The position numbers were made by a program, and so were the translations under genes. From Microcebus murinus (lineage: Eukaryota; Chordata; Mammalia; Primates; Cheirogaleidae), in assembly GCF_040939455.1 (NCBI RefSeq), contig NC_134136.1, positions 106,442,014-106,506,013 on the forward strand: a stretch of DNA of 64,000 nucleotides, read 5' to 3'. Below the pieces are notes generated by a model. That model had not been told where the DNA came from and did no database searches. It saw nothing but the letters and a program-made list of their open reading frames with translations. This document shows, in pieces, positions 23,690-35,894 of the stretch. Position 1 is the first letter of the stretch. The number at the start of each line of letters is the position of its first letter.

Positions 23690-24410
23690 ATGATCTATAT
23701 GAATAACCAATAAATACATGAAAAGATGCTTAATATTGTTAGTCATCAGAGCAATAAAATGTAAAACCACAAGATACCATATCATATCCTATAAAATGAC
23801 AAAAATTAAAGTGACTGACAAGATCAAATGTTGGTGAAGATGTAGAGTAGGTGGAGCTTTCCACAATCACAATGCATTGCAAAATGGCACAATCACTTTA
23901 GAAAACTGTTTGACAGTATCTTATAAAGTTAACATTTGATACAGCCATTATACTACTATTTCCTCAAAATAAATAAAAACATATGCTCACAAAAGACTTG
24001 TGCACAAATGTCAATAGCATCTTAATTAATAGCCCAAAATAAAAAACAACCTAAATGTTTATTAAAAGGAGAATGAATGGATAGTGTTATATTTATACAA
24101 TGCAACACTAATCAGCAATAAATAGGAATGAATTACTGATATAGTCACAACATGAATAGCCTCAAAAATAATGTGCTCATCAAAATAGTATATATTGTAT
24201 GATTCCATTTGTAAGATTCATAAAAAGACAAAATTAATCTATGGTAATAGAATAATTGGTGCCTATAGGGGCTGGGAATTGACTGTAAGGTGGCATGAGG
24301 AAACTTTATGAGGTGATGAAAATGTTTTATTTTTTGATTGAGGTGTCGGTTTATTAGTAAAACCACTTGATAAAACATAGCATATTGAGCACTTAACATC
24401 TATACATTTC
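23690..24410 (+). mobile_element. Old L1M 3' end
   Basis: ATGAAAAGATGCTTAATATTGTTAGTCATCAG, AACCACAAGATACCATATC, AGTGTTATATTTATACAATGC and GGGGCTGGGAATTGACTG follow the ORF2 end and 3' UTR of old mammalian L1. No open frame survives. Confidence 0.85.
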
Positions 24411-24414
24411 CCAG

Positions 24415-25065
24415 TTCTAGGGACATTCTCCTGTACTTCTTTATATACCTGCTACAGTCACATCCAACAAGAAAGCATGGAAAGTACATTTGATGGGAGA
24501 ATTGGAATATTGCACAAATCTTGACAGATTGAAATCTGAACTAAATGTAACAGGTTCAAATTTTATGCAGGAATAAACTCTTCACTTCCCCCCAAATAAA
24601 TCTGTTTCATTTTATATAAACATTTACTTCAATTAAGAGATAAAAACATTATCACTTGCAACTACTTAACTCTCCTCACTTACATAATACTTTAGCCATG
24701 CCAACAATGAGAATATCCAACAAATCTAAGTTCTTTCTCTCTTACTACACAGAGTACATGGACACTCTTCTTATGCTAGAAGAGAACTAAGATGCAGGCT
24801 GATTGCCAAACCTTGGTCATTTGCAGTCAGAGTTTGAAAGAGTTCAGGAGACTAATCAGGTTATATGGGAACAGACTTAGTGAACCTTCAGGGATATTAT
24901 ACTATTTACCCTTTTACCCTATACACAATGATAAAATTGGACTGTCTATAAGACAAGTGGCATCCATCATTCAGGAAAGTGTGTGTGTGTGTGTGCAGGC
25001 ATGCATGCACAACTGTCCGGTGTGGTATGTTTATTAGATCAAGAAGGAAAAAATGTAGTGAACCA
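24415..25065. other. Unique intron with short (GT)n
   Basis: No gene. A pure GT run of 17 bases lies at 24979-24995, next to CAGGCATGCATGCA. Confidence 0.55.
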
Positions 25066-25069
25066 ATGA

Positions 25070-25960
25070 TCTTAAATTTTAAAAGAGAAAATGGCTCAAG
25101 AAGCCTGTGAGGCTTTTAAGAACAAACTTTTGACAATACAAGGTCAAATGATTCCAGTGAGTATAAACAACAGGTAATGTCTAATGAGATGCATGCCACT
25201 GTATGGGGGTCCTCAAATGAGCTCAGATTCTAATAGGGTATGAACAAGGGAAGGAATGAGGGACACAGAACCGAGGGCAAATATTAAAAGGACAATATAA
25301 AACTATATAAACAATGAGGAAAAGCTGAGCCTGGAATGAATTGAGGCTTGTGATAATGTTAAAGACAACATTCAGGGCCCTTTTACTTCCTTTTGGAGAA
25401 AGAAGAGCCAGAAAGATGAAGGTTCACTGATTGGGGCAGAAGGGGGAAGGTTAGGATAGAGTTGACACAGAAAGCGGTGCTGTGCAGTTCCTCTTGCTTG
25501 TCTGCTCTGTCAAGGAGAATGTTCATCAGACTGGAAAAGGCATAACCGTATGAGGGAAATGAAGCCCAAAATAGGTGAGGGAATTTTAAAAGAGCACCTT
25601 GCTGCTCTAAATGAGCTAAAATCTCTGGCCCTGGACCAATTATATTCCAGAGAAATGAGAGAACCTTGCACAATACGGTCTTTTCCTGCTGTCAGTGGTC
25701 TTTGAGGAACTATATTAACACTGCAGATGGGCAAATGCCATCCCAATTTTTAAACATGGGAAGTGACTGCAACTGCTTTCCATCTATTTCTGCTAAAGAG
25801 AATTTCTAGATGACAGAACAAGGAGCAAACAAATACTCCTTAATGAAGACAACGTGAAGGCAGATCATTTCTGTTTGTATGACAACTCATTCTTATGGTG
25901 GAGGTGTTTACCTGTGTTTGTGGTTTAATCCCTTTGGAGCATGAAAATCAAATTTCATCA
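25070..25960 (+). mobile_element. CR1/L3 LINE fragment
   Basis: GAATTGAGGCTTGTGATAATG, GAAGGTTCACTGATTGGGGC, GAGAATGTTCATCAGACTGG, GAGCTAAAATCTCTGGCCCTGGACCA and GATGGGCAAATGCCATCCCAATTTTT appear in the order of the CR1/L3 ORF2 around the start of the reverse-transcriptase region. The frame is lost. L3 stopped moving before the placental radiation, so this is one of the oldest recognisable pieces here. Confidence 0.72.
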
Positions 25961-25964
25961 TTAC

Positions 25965-27595
25965 AAATAACCTAAAATAACTTTTTTTAAGCTAATAAAA
26001 TTATCGCAAGTTCCTAAAATGAAGTATATAAGTACTTCATTGTGTTCTACAAGGAGCATGACGTCCAATTGCCTACCACCCAAACAAATTTGAGGTCCCT
26101 CTAGCTAATAATGGACAGACGATGATCTGGCACATGAACCATTTTGAGTATTTGGCATGGTGACAAGGCATTTCCCTTACCTAAGAACAGAACAGGAGGA
26201 AATAAGATTACAGAGGATTTGAGGAATCTACATAATAGGGAGTCTTCTGAAAAGAGAGGCATGTTGGAACTAGACAGATGAATATTCAGAAAAATGTTAA
26301 AGGTGATTTCTGGGAAATGACATTATTCTTTACATTGATTCTTTTCACTTTCTTTCAACATTGTATTTCTACTATGAAGAGGTATACATTTATGATCAGA
26401 AAAAATAATGTTATATTCATTTGGAAAATAAATTAATATAATTTTACCCAAACAAGTTATTTTATCTGAATTTTTCACTCAAGATTGAGACACTAGATAA
26501 AATAGTCATTCCCAGTTTTGCATTTTAACAATTTGGAAATAATATTTTTAAATAAAGTTATTTCATCTACCATGGTATTAGCACCTGAAAATATAATTTA
26601 CTACTATATTTGCATAAGTAGATGTTATTTATACTCTTTATGGGTATAGCCCATATGGGTTAAGCAAAATATATCAAAAATCATGAATAAAATTTTATCA
26701 CTTCTCAAGTAACATTCTAATGTTACTCTTCTAATTGGAAGAGTAAATTTTTCTAATACCATCATATCATAGCTTTCTTTAATGGTATTTTTCTACATAT
26801 TAGTTTTGAATAATCAATGTCTACCATGAAATATCTAGGTAGAAAGGTTGTTAAAACTAAACGAGGTTTAGTTTACTTGATGTCCTACGAATGTACTGCA
26901 TTTTATAAAAAGAGACAAACACTCAAATGAAGACAAATTAGAATTATTAAGACAAAAGTATTGTAGGGCAATAGGTGTAAATAACTCTAATTTTGTTTTG
27001 ACATTCAGAATAAAAAGGTAATAAGTATCATCATGATGTGAAGGTAGTCCCTTGAAGTTCCCATTCTATACCATTCCTTTTTCCATATTTACCTTATTTT
27101 TTCTTATCCTTGGCCTTAATATAAAACTTGAGTTTGTATCTCCCCTGGTATCAATTTTTTTCTATTAATATTTCATTTTATAGTTTGAAATTTTGTTATA
27201 CACTGGCTCAAATCTTTTGTGGATTGAAGAAAGATATAAATCAATAAAATGTAAAACTCAATTTACTCCTTTAAATAAGCACTTTAGATCTTTTAATCAG
27301 AAAAGACAAACAAATAAGGTTAGCTTTGTATTCTACATTTAAAGCAATATCTCATTCCCAATGTGAAAATAAAATTGTAAGGAAAGAAAAAGGATCAACC
27401 TGAGACATTTACAATACGTTGCAGATACAGCAACAACTTAAGTGTCTACTTACTCATCTCTTCTGGTGTGATCTTTTGTTAAAATCAGGAAAGGCATTTA
27501 CCATATAGAAATTTTAACTGTGTCAAATAGACCAAGACATTAATGATACTATTTAAGAGAATAATTGCAATTATCTTATTGTGATAATCTCTTAA
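25965..27595. other. AT-rich intron, mostly unique
   Basis: No gene. The part 26285-26415 (TTTCTGGGAAATGACATTATTC to TTATGATCAGAAAAAATAATG) resembles the end of an old L1M 3' UTR but is too decayed to list alone. Confidence 0.5.
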
Positions 27596-27599
27596 TTTT

Positions 27600-27780
27600 A
27601 TATACTTTATGAAGTGCTATACAGACAATTATTCCATTTGAGATCCACACAAATTATGAGGTAGGGGAAAGTGTGTCATTATTCCCATGATATAGATGAG
27701 GAATTGGTAGCTTTAGACTTGTCCAAGTTGTCCTGCAGGTCAGTAAGATTCCCCTTCTTGTTACTGGCTCTTTTCTAACC
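27600..27780 (-). mobile_element. MIR SINE
   Basis: ATTATTCCCATGATATAGATGAGGAATT, GACTTGTCCAAGTTGTCCTGCAGGTCAGTAAG gives the reversed MIR core with the usual TCACACAGC block decayed. Confidence 0.65.
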
Positions 27781-27784
27781 CAGG

Positions 27785-29410
27785 TACTTAGATATTAAAG
27801 AAATATGCAGAGACATGAAAATTAGAAACTAGGCAAATTATATACATGTTTAAATTATTGTAAAAATAATAAAGCAATGTTTCATTATTAAATCTATTTT
27901 CCTTAGGAGAAAAAGAGTATTTGATACTGACTTTTCTATTAAACATCTATTTAGTCCTTCCATTTTGACAATGCTGATATATTCAATTAAATGTATGATT
28001 ATGTAAAAAAATACAATGTGGATCAAAAGAATGAGAAATACCAACTCAGAATATGTTTGAAGCTGATTTAAAGAGGACTACATCACTCCTAGGTTGGATT
28101 ATGTGCTTCTTGTAAAGCTACTATATTAGAATGTCATGCTGACATGATTCTTGGTAATGTATTTAAACGTAAAAGTATGCATAGTGAAAATTTGTATAGA
28201 GTTCATTATATCTAATTTTCTGTTATCCTTTGAAACAAGAAGGTGAATGATGCAATTGTGGTATTTCTGCTGTTAAACCTAATGAAATTCTGTCCACTAT
28301 CAATCAAATGGATCTTTTTTTTTGTTGTTGTCCAAACAAATATACTCAGAAGTAATTTATTTTTATTGAAAAGTCCTGTACTAACATGATGAAAAAACAC
28401 AAACACGGCTCTAATTTCTTTCAGATGTGATTTCTGGCAAGCTATATGAGTACACTGGAAGGTAGGGGAAGCTTTTTCTTACATTTATATAATTCAGGTT
28501 ATGTAGACAAACCAGGTGTTGTACAAATGAACAGATTTTTAAACTAGCATGTTTCAATAAATATTAATAATATTGGCCAATCTTCAGAAATGAATATCAC
28601 ATTATCTTCTTCTCTATAAAAATACAAGTTTGAATTGGGCTCATCTGAAATGTTGCTGCAACAATGCGACATCTGCCCTGGCCATCAGTAAGGTGGGATG
28701 ATTTGTCTTAATGTGTTTTTACAGTAATAGGTCATACTGTGTTAATGAAAGGACAACAAACCACATTGCAGGCCATAAAAATCAATGATATATGAATAAT
28801 AATTTCATTTTCCAAGAATTTAAAATTCACATTCTATTTTGAAGATCACCATAGAAGTAGAAACAATGTGAAAGAATACATGTGATAATAAGTTACTAAA
28901 TTTCTTTCAAGAAGATAATTCATAAACATAGAAATCAAGAACTCAGAAGGGAACCATTTCTAAACATTAGAAAATGTATCTTCCACCATTCTCAATTCAG
29001 CATATGAAGATAATTTGTTTGAATCTTTGCCATTCATAACTGAGAGCAAGAAACAATACTTATGCATGTTGGTTTAGTGTTCTTTGCACATAGCAACATT
29101 CTTCACTTGCTGATTTTTAACAATATTAACCATCCCCAGAAGGGAAGGTTACATAGAAGAAATTGCTTTGAAAAATTCATTGTTTTTTAAAAAAATTAAA
29201 ACTCAACATTTAGGAAAATATTTATATTGCCTTTACATGATAGCCTTTGGGCAAGTATTGATTAACTTGACAGAGCTCTTACATGCTTACACACTGACAT
29301 TTAGATTTTCATTTATAACCACCATGAACACTTTATTTCTAGGTATTTAAATGTACATAATTTCTTTTATTATAAGAAATACAGTAAACATTTATCTATA
29401 ACACAAAGCA
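27785..29410. other. AT-rich unique intron
   Basis: No repeat or gene is recognised in 1.6 kb. Frames of 60-64 codons in this stretch are leucine, isoleucine and phenylalanine rich, as chance frames in AT-rich DNA are. Confidence 0.5.
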
Positions 29411-29414
29411 GATT

Positions 29415-29860
29415 AACTACTTTGTTCAATAAATATTTATTGAGTGCACTGTATCCTGCAATCAGACAGTTCCTGACCTTATGGCATTTCAATCTGAGCA
29501 CAAACAACAAACAAACATATACATACACACTCAGTAAATATAAATTGTGGTAAATGCTGTGAAAGAAAAACATGGACTTCTGTAAGAGAGACTAATGGAG
29601 AAAATGCCCAGTAATTGGACAATTGTTAGCTTATGTTATAACTTTAGACTAAATGGCCTGGAAAGGCTTTGTGGATGAGGTTATTGAAATGGAAGGTGTT
29701 CAAAGAATCACAGAATTAATTATATATCCTCCAGATGGAGGAAATAGGATGTGTGAAGTCACCTAGTTAGGAAAGAGCTTGAATGCCTGAACAAAAAGCT
29801 GAAAGAAAACAAGAATGGCTGAGGCCCCCTGAATAAACAAGAGGGAGGCATGAAATGAAT
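29415..29860 (-). mobile_element. L2 LINE fragment
   Basis: TTGTTCAATAAATATTTATTGAGTGC, TCCTGACCTTATGGCATTTCAATCTG, GGTAAATGCTGTGAAAGAAA and GGAAAGGCTTTGTGGATGAGG are the reversed L2 3' end in order. Confidence 0.72.
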
Positions 29861-29869
29861 TTAATTAAA

Positions 29870-29997
29870 TGTACAGATTCATGTACAAAGATGGCCACTG
29901 CAATGACCAAAATTTGAAAATGACCCAAATGCCCAATAATTGGAGAATAATTAAGTTAATTATTTATAATCATATTTGGGATCTTATTATACTACAG
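29870..29997 (+). mobile_element. Possible old L1M fragment
   Basis: GCAATGACCAAAATTTGAAAATGACCCAAATGCCCAATAATTGGAG resembles the isolated island of an old L1 ORF2 end. The U6 composite is inserted just after it. Confidence 0.4.
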
Positions 29998-30040
29998 TGC
30001 ATTTTATTTTTTATTTTTTCAATTTAGTAATTATTCTAAT

Positions 30041-30148
30041 AAAAAGTATGGAATGCTTCACGAATTTGCGTGTCATCCTTGTTCAGGGGCCATGCTAATC
30101 TTCTCTGTATTGTTCCAATTTTAGTATATGTGCTGCCGAAGTGAGCAC
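30041..30148 (-). pseudogene. RNU6P: U6 snRNA pseudogene
   Basis: U6 is the catalytic-core RNA of the spliceosome. The minus strand begins GTGCTCACTTCGGCAGCACA and keeps ACTAAAATTGGAAC, AGAGAAGATTAGCATGG and GATGACACGCAAATTCGTGA. It differs from U6 at a handful of bases, notably GCGCAAGG changed to GAACAAGG and the end changed to ATTCCATACTTTTT. The ACAGAGA box (ATACAGAGAAG) is present. Upstream there is only a weak AT run near -25 to -17 and no recognisable PSE, so a transcribed gene is unlikely. Confidence 0.93.
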
Positions 30149-30217
30149 TATTTGTAAGAGATGGTATTAATATCTCCTTTTCCATCCTTTACTTCCAACC
30201 TATTTGTGTCCCTTTTT

Positions 30218-30301
30218 TTTTAGAGATGGGGTCTCGCTTTTGTCCAGGCTGGTCTTGAACTCCTCAGCTCAAGCGATCCTTCCACCTTGGCTTCCCAAAG
30301 C
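30218..30301 (-). mobile_element. Alu left-arm fragment
   Basis: The plus strand shows AGAGATGGGGTCTCGCTTTTGTCC, AGGCTGGTCTTGAACTCC and CAGCTCAAGCGATCCTTCC, the reverse of an old Alu arm. Only about 85 bases are kept. Confidence 0.88.
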
Positions 30302-30311
30302 TTGCATTTTA

Positions 30312-31460
30312 AAATAAAATTAAGAATTTATAATTATTAATTAAAATATTGGGGAAATAGTAAATAAAATGATATTTTAATAATGAATTTAAATAAAATT
30401 GTATATATAATACTACTTTTTAATAGAACAAAATTGAGAAAACATCAAAAGGTTGAAAGCAAAGGTAAAAGCTATTAACAAAAGCAATATATGGGGGAAA
30501 AACTATGGGTGTTTTAATTTCTTAAACACGTGATTCCATTTTTAAACTTTTATAAACTGAACTTTGAAAATTTTAAGTAAAATGAAAAATAAAATGCAAC
30601 TGCCTGTCCTCAAATATTAAAAATAAACTTAAATGGACATAAAATTAAAACTGTAGTATTCCTGTATGCATATACATATTGAGAAGAATATTCAGTGAGA
30701 CAAGTGTTTGAATCCTGTTAACTATGATAGAAATGGGATGTGTCTAAATGCATGTGTGTGAAGGGGAACTATCAATGTATCTGTATCTACCTGTTTAGCA
30801 TTTATCTATCATCTATGTATCTGTCTGTTACACATTAATATCTGTCATCCATCTGTGTATCGTGAGTAGAAGACATTTAAAATAATATTTGCTATAGAGC
30901 TATTATCCGAAATCACTTTTGAATCACTTACAAAGCTCAGCATGATTTGCCAAAAAATTGAGAGCTTTGCTTGTATTCATAAATGTTGAGGGTAAATGCT
31001 TAAATGAACATTTGGTGCAAAGATTTAGCTGACCACGGCTCTTAAATCCATTTGCTTATCACCTTCCCTTGGCATAAGAAAAGAATGGCAACATGAAGCC
31101 ATATTCAAATATTCTCTTCTTTATCCTTAAAAGCTTTCCCTCTGTATTATGTCTATCCTACCTTATGCAAAAACACCATTTAAAAAAAAGTAGAGGTGAT
31201 AATAATATTAATAGAACAACTAATTATGTGGATAAAAATATTTTATTAGTAATTGTCACCTACTCTTTATTTTCCAGCACACATCTAAATAACTAATTTC
31301 TAAAAAGCACATATATACTGACTTTTTTGAGAAAATAGTAAGCTATATATAAAAATCAGACTAAATAAAAAACTTATTAGATAGTTATATAAATTTAAGA
31401 GAAATTTTTGCTTTATATGAAATGGCAGGTGATTGATTTGATACAAAGTCCAGGAGAATA
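30312..31460. other. AT-rich intron with degenerate (ATCT)n
   Basis: 30770-30865 is a decayed ATCT/TCTG tetranucleotide tract. The rest shows no gene or clear element. Confidence 0.55.
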
Positions 31461-31464
31461 AGAT

Positions 31465-31610
31465 TTAGAAGACACAACAATTTTTCTATTTATCAGCAAG
31501 TCACTTGATCTCCTTCAGTTTATTCATTTGTAAAGTTTAATATATAATAATATTAATAATAGCACCTATCACCTGGAGTTGTTATGTGAATAAAATGATA
31601 TGAGTGGGTA
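31465..31610 (+). mobile_element. MIR SINE fragment
   Basis: CAGCAAGTCACTTGATCTCCTTCAG, TTCATTTGTAAAGTTTAATA, ATAGCACCTATCACCTGGAGTTGTTATG is the MIR second half. Confidence 0.75.
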
Positions 31611-31614
31611 CCTG

Positions 31615-33180
31615 GCTCTCACATTTTAATTTCTTTTTTTCCTGCCCCCTTATGCACTGCTGATAAGAAGTATCTTCTCAAATTTTACATGTAATTTTTT
31701 TTCAGGGCCAGTTTTTATTTTGAAATGTGAGTTACTGGCAGAAATTGCCAAGGGTGGTGAATCTGGCATTGAATTGCAAATAATAATTACCTGTTGTCCT
31801 TATTAGCTACTGATTTGATCCAAAAGCACTGCAGTATTACAAGTTACTCATTGTCTTTTAATCAATTTTTAAAGATTTTGGTTCCAGCAAAGAGAATAAC
31901 AAATGTTGATGTAGCTAGCTTTCCAAGGCAATACTTGGTTTTGATTTTGCCAAGTAACCGTTCAGACTAAATTTTCCCCTCACACATGCTTGCACTGGAT
32001 CAGAAATGTTTTTCCATGCCTCTAATAACAATGAATGGGTTTTTGACAAGCATAAGTTTTTTCTGGATCAGTTTTCTCCTTCTGTGAAATGGCAAAATGC
32101 TTGCTATATTATACAAAAGAGAAACTTAGCCCAGCACGAAGGCAATCACTTTGTGCCCTTAATAAAGAAAAGCAATGGTAATTAGAACTAGGACAGGTAC
32201 CAGAGCCTGTCTGTATTGGTCCAGCTTCTGCTATAGCAAGATATGCACATCTATCCCGTGTAATATTCAATCCATGGAAAGTGGCTTCCTTATTACTGAG
32301 AATTACCGTTATAATCAGGATGATGTTTCTAATAATGGGCTTTTGACTATGAAAAGTCAAAAACCAATCCATCAATCAATCCAATAACAACAGCGAAACA
32401 AATGTCTGGAGTTTTTTAAATTATGCCTAGCTTTGAAAGAACTCTACTGTGACTGAACAGCTGTGGGTCACCCAATTGATCTGGAATGCATTAAACAAAT
32501 TCATTTAATTTGGGGGCATCTTAGTGGCTTTCAGGAAAGTGCTAAATGGACATTTATAAAAATGTAATAGAGATCAAAGTCTTCTAAGAAATATACATTA
32601 TTATTTGTATAAATGGTCCTAGTGTTCTGTTTATATTTCTCTCTCTTTCTGTATATGCATAACAACATTTCTATTTGCACTAGGACAAGGTGCTCTGAGG
32701 TATTTTTCCAGTACAGTGGATGGATAGTAACTATGGAGAGTTCTATACATTCATCTCAATGATTAAAATCAATTTGGCATTGTGCTTTCATTAGATGATA
32801 CATATAAAAATGGCTTTTGAATAAACTTTTTGGTGCCAAGTGTCTTCACAATGTGAGAGATATGAAAATATACTGCAAGAAACTTATTTTATACAAAGTC
32901 TTTGCCATTTTTAACTTTTGTCAACTGAACACTTCACAGTCCTTTTGTGTGAGCTTTTTACATTATTTAAAATGTTCTTTTACTAGAAAGTTCATTCAAA
33001 TAGCTCCTTCTGGAGTCAACTTTAAGGCATTGTTTTGAAATAACACATATTCTCCTTAAAGCATGTCTCTTGTTATCCATACCTACAAAGTAGCATATTA
33101 TTGTAGTCATAATACTAGCTAAAGGACTATACTAATGTTAAGGTTACCCTTATGATATAATGATACCGTTATTTTCCTTT
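31615..33180. other. Unique intron, no gene
   Basis: Frames at 32109-32387 overlap on both strands and have no family resemblance. No repeat is recognised. Confidence 0.5.
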
Positions 33181-33184
33181 GTTT

Positions 33185-33345
33185 AATTTTTTACAATTTT
33201 CAAATCTTTTTGAGATATAATTCACATATCATAAATCTCACCCTTTCAAAGTGTACAATTCAGTGGTGAGAGTATATTCACAAGGTTTATATTTGAAATA
33301 TTCACAAGACTCATATCCAATGTATTCACAGGTGGGTGATACATT
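33185..33345 (-). mobile_element. Old L1M 3' UTR fragment
   Basis: TTTTTGAGATATAATTCACATATCATAAA and CAAAGTGTACAATTCAGTGGTGAGAGTATATTCACA are the reversed end of an old mammalian L1 3' UTR. Confidence 0.72.
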
Positions 33346-33529
33346 CATCAAGTTTGTGGGCATTTCACAAGAAATGATACACATAAACACAGAGTAAAAT
33401 TGTGATTATGAGAATATAGTATGGTAAGTTAAGCAATAGATTTAAAACAAATGGCTCAATTACTCATATTCATGTGGTGCAGTTTTCATGGTGTCAATAT
33501 TTCCTCATATTAAATGACAACAGCATTAA

Positions 33530-34375
33530 TAACTCATGGAAGCACGTGTTTACTGAATTTCTACCATGTTTAAGGCACTCTACTAAATATGAATTATTAA
33601 TAAAATAAATATAAAGCTAGATTATTACTCTCTAGAAGTTTAACACTATGCTAGGAAACAAGATGTAAGTAAATAAAAAGTTAAATAAATTTTTAAATAA
33701 ATGTTCAAGGCAATAGAAGACAGTCATTTGGTAGTACCAGATTAATTTCCAAATTGATTATACAGAAAAAATACTGTAGTTCAGAGGAGAGAAAAAGTTC
33801 TCTCCAAGGATGGCAAAGAAAAGTTCTACAGAAGAGTAATGTATAAGTTTTCCTGAAAACCTAATGTATTTTGAGAGTTGATAAGATACGCTAGGTGGCA
33901 TGTATAATAATTAAAAGGTGGAACATCACAGGTAAGTTTATGAGAGCATAATATTGAGATCATATCAGAACAGGGCTTGAATACCAGGAAGGGTGATTTT
34001 ATAACAGATCTTATAAATGGAGGGTATCTACTAAAGGTTTTAAGCAGACAAATGTCATGATAAAAGTGATTTTTATGAAGTATCTCGGGCAGGTGGGAGG
34101 GGGTGGAACGGGATGGGTAAATTCCCACCTAACGGGTGTGGTGCATGGTGTCTAGGGGATGGGCACGCTTGTAGCTCTGACTCAGGTGGTACAAAGGTAA
34201 TATATGTAACCAAAGCATTGGTATCCCCATAATATTCTAAAATTTTTAAAAAGTTATTTTTATGGATGATCACAATATTACAAATGTATTAGAAAGGAGA
34301 ATGTGAAGGCAGAGAGACCAGATCAGAAGCAATTATGATGCAAGGTATTGTGACTTTTATCTAAGAAAGAACTTA
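33530..34375 (-). mobile_element. L2 LINE, split by a younger L1
   Basis: ATTTCTACCATGTTTAAGGCACTCTAC opens the reversed L2. CTAAAGGTTTTAAGCAGACAAATGTCATGAT continues it to 34077, and GGCAGAGAGACCAGATCAGAAGCAATTATG resumes after 34264. The gap is the L1 at 34078-34252. Confidence 0.75.
34078..34252 (+). mobile_element. L1 3' UTR fragment inside L2
   Basis: GGTGGGAGGGGGTGGAACGGG, CCTAACGGGTGTGGTGC, CTGACTCAGGTGGTACAAAG and CCATAATATTCTAAAAT are the lemur-type L1 end. GTGATTTTTATG (34066-34077) and GTTATTTTTATG (34253-34264) form the target duplication, 11 of 12 identical. Confidence 0.9.
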
Positions 34376-34839
34376 AAAAAAGAGGTCTTGGGAAATAAAA
34401 GTGTGGCCTGCAACAGAAGAGAAAGAAGGAATTTGAACTTTGAGAGGCTAGAAGAAATGGGAAGTCAATTGGTGTGATGATTTTATTGGTCATATAGAAA
34501 TTGCAGTAATAGAGAGATATAGAAATGTGATGTCCTCTAAGAGCATATAAATGCAGGCATGGTAGTGGGACTAGATATAAAGGTTGAAATAGGAATAAAC
34601 AAGTGGGATTGCCAAAGCCAAGAGATTGGATGAAACCAAAGGTGAAGTCAGAGAGAGAAAGAAAACAATAAGCCTGCACCAAGGACTTAGAAATGCAATA
34701 GAAATAAAAAACTAAGACTATTACAGAAGCTAAAAGGTTATGGGGCTTTAAGAAGAAGAGTAGTAGTGGTCATATAGAAAAAGATCGAGTGGCAGAAAAG
34801 TCAACAAATTTGGCAATTACATTAGCTTTGATTTAGAAA

Positions 34840-35340
34840 GTTCATTTGATAACTATTTAAGGAGTGCCTGCTATGTGCCAAGCACTATTCTAGGTAATGA
34901 GGATACAGTAGTGAGCTTTCATGGAGCTTAGATTAAGTGAGGAATATCAAAAATAAACAACTAGGAAAATAGATGTATTATATCATTAGATAAAGAATAA
35001 GAGACTTAAAATGCACTGTAAGGGGATGGAGGGTGAGAATAGGAGGGGGTTATGGTGTCTTGGTAGAGGAGCAAATAGATACTTCTGAGGAGACTTGGGG
35101 GTAAAAACTGTGCATATCTGAAGGAAGAAGGTTGAATTTCAATAGGAGGAATCAAAAGTAATCTATATAGAGAATATTGAAGGATTTATGTTGGAATGAA
35201 TTATGGTTTTGTGTAGCTTATGTTTCTTAAAGAATAGACTCAGATATACTCTTAATCAGGGGCTAGTAGTGAAAGTAGTCTTAAAGACATTTAATATTAG
35301 GAAGAAATTGAAGTTGTGAAAGAATGTGCTAGAATTAGGG
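34840..35340 (-). mobile_element. L2 LINE fragment
   Basis: GGAGTGCCTGCTATGTGCCAAGCACTATTCTAGG, GGATACAGTAGTGAGC and TTTCATGGAGCTTAGATTAAG are the well-kept reversed L2 3' end; the far part is decayed. Confidence 0.82.
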
Positions 35341-35549
35341 CATTGCCTCCATGGGCAATGACCATTAAAACTGCCTGGAAATGTCAAACAGACTATGAAA
35401 AATTCTTGACAATAGTGCTACATTTCTGAATCAATCCTCCATAATGGGCTCTAAATATGCGATGTATTTTTATTTTTAATTTTATTTTACACTATTTTAA
35501 AATGTGCACACATATAATTTAAAATATCTGTATAAAAATTATCATACAC

Positions 35550-35875
<326 letters not shown>

Positions 35876-35894
35876 ATAAAAATTATCATACACA

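Larger units (their letters stand above)
30007..30302 (-). mobile_element. Composite Alu/L1/U6 retrocopy
   Basis: Read on the minus strand: an Alu left-arm piece (30301-30218) ending in an A run, then about 50 bases like L1 ORF2 (GACACAAATAGGTTGGAAGT at 30207-30188), then a near full-length U6 snRNA (30148-30041), then an A-rich tail. TGCATTTTA flanks the whole unit at 29998-30006 and 30303-30311. All three parts point the same way, as expected if reverse transcription switched templates. Independent nested insertions are the alternative. Confidence 0.55.
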
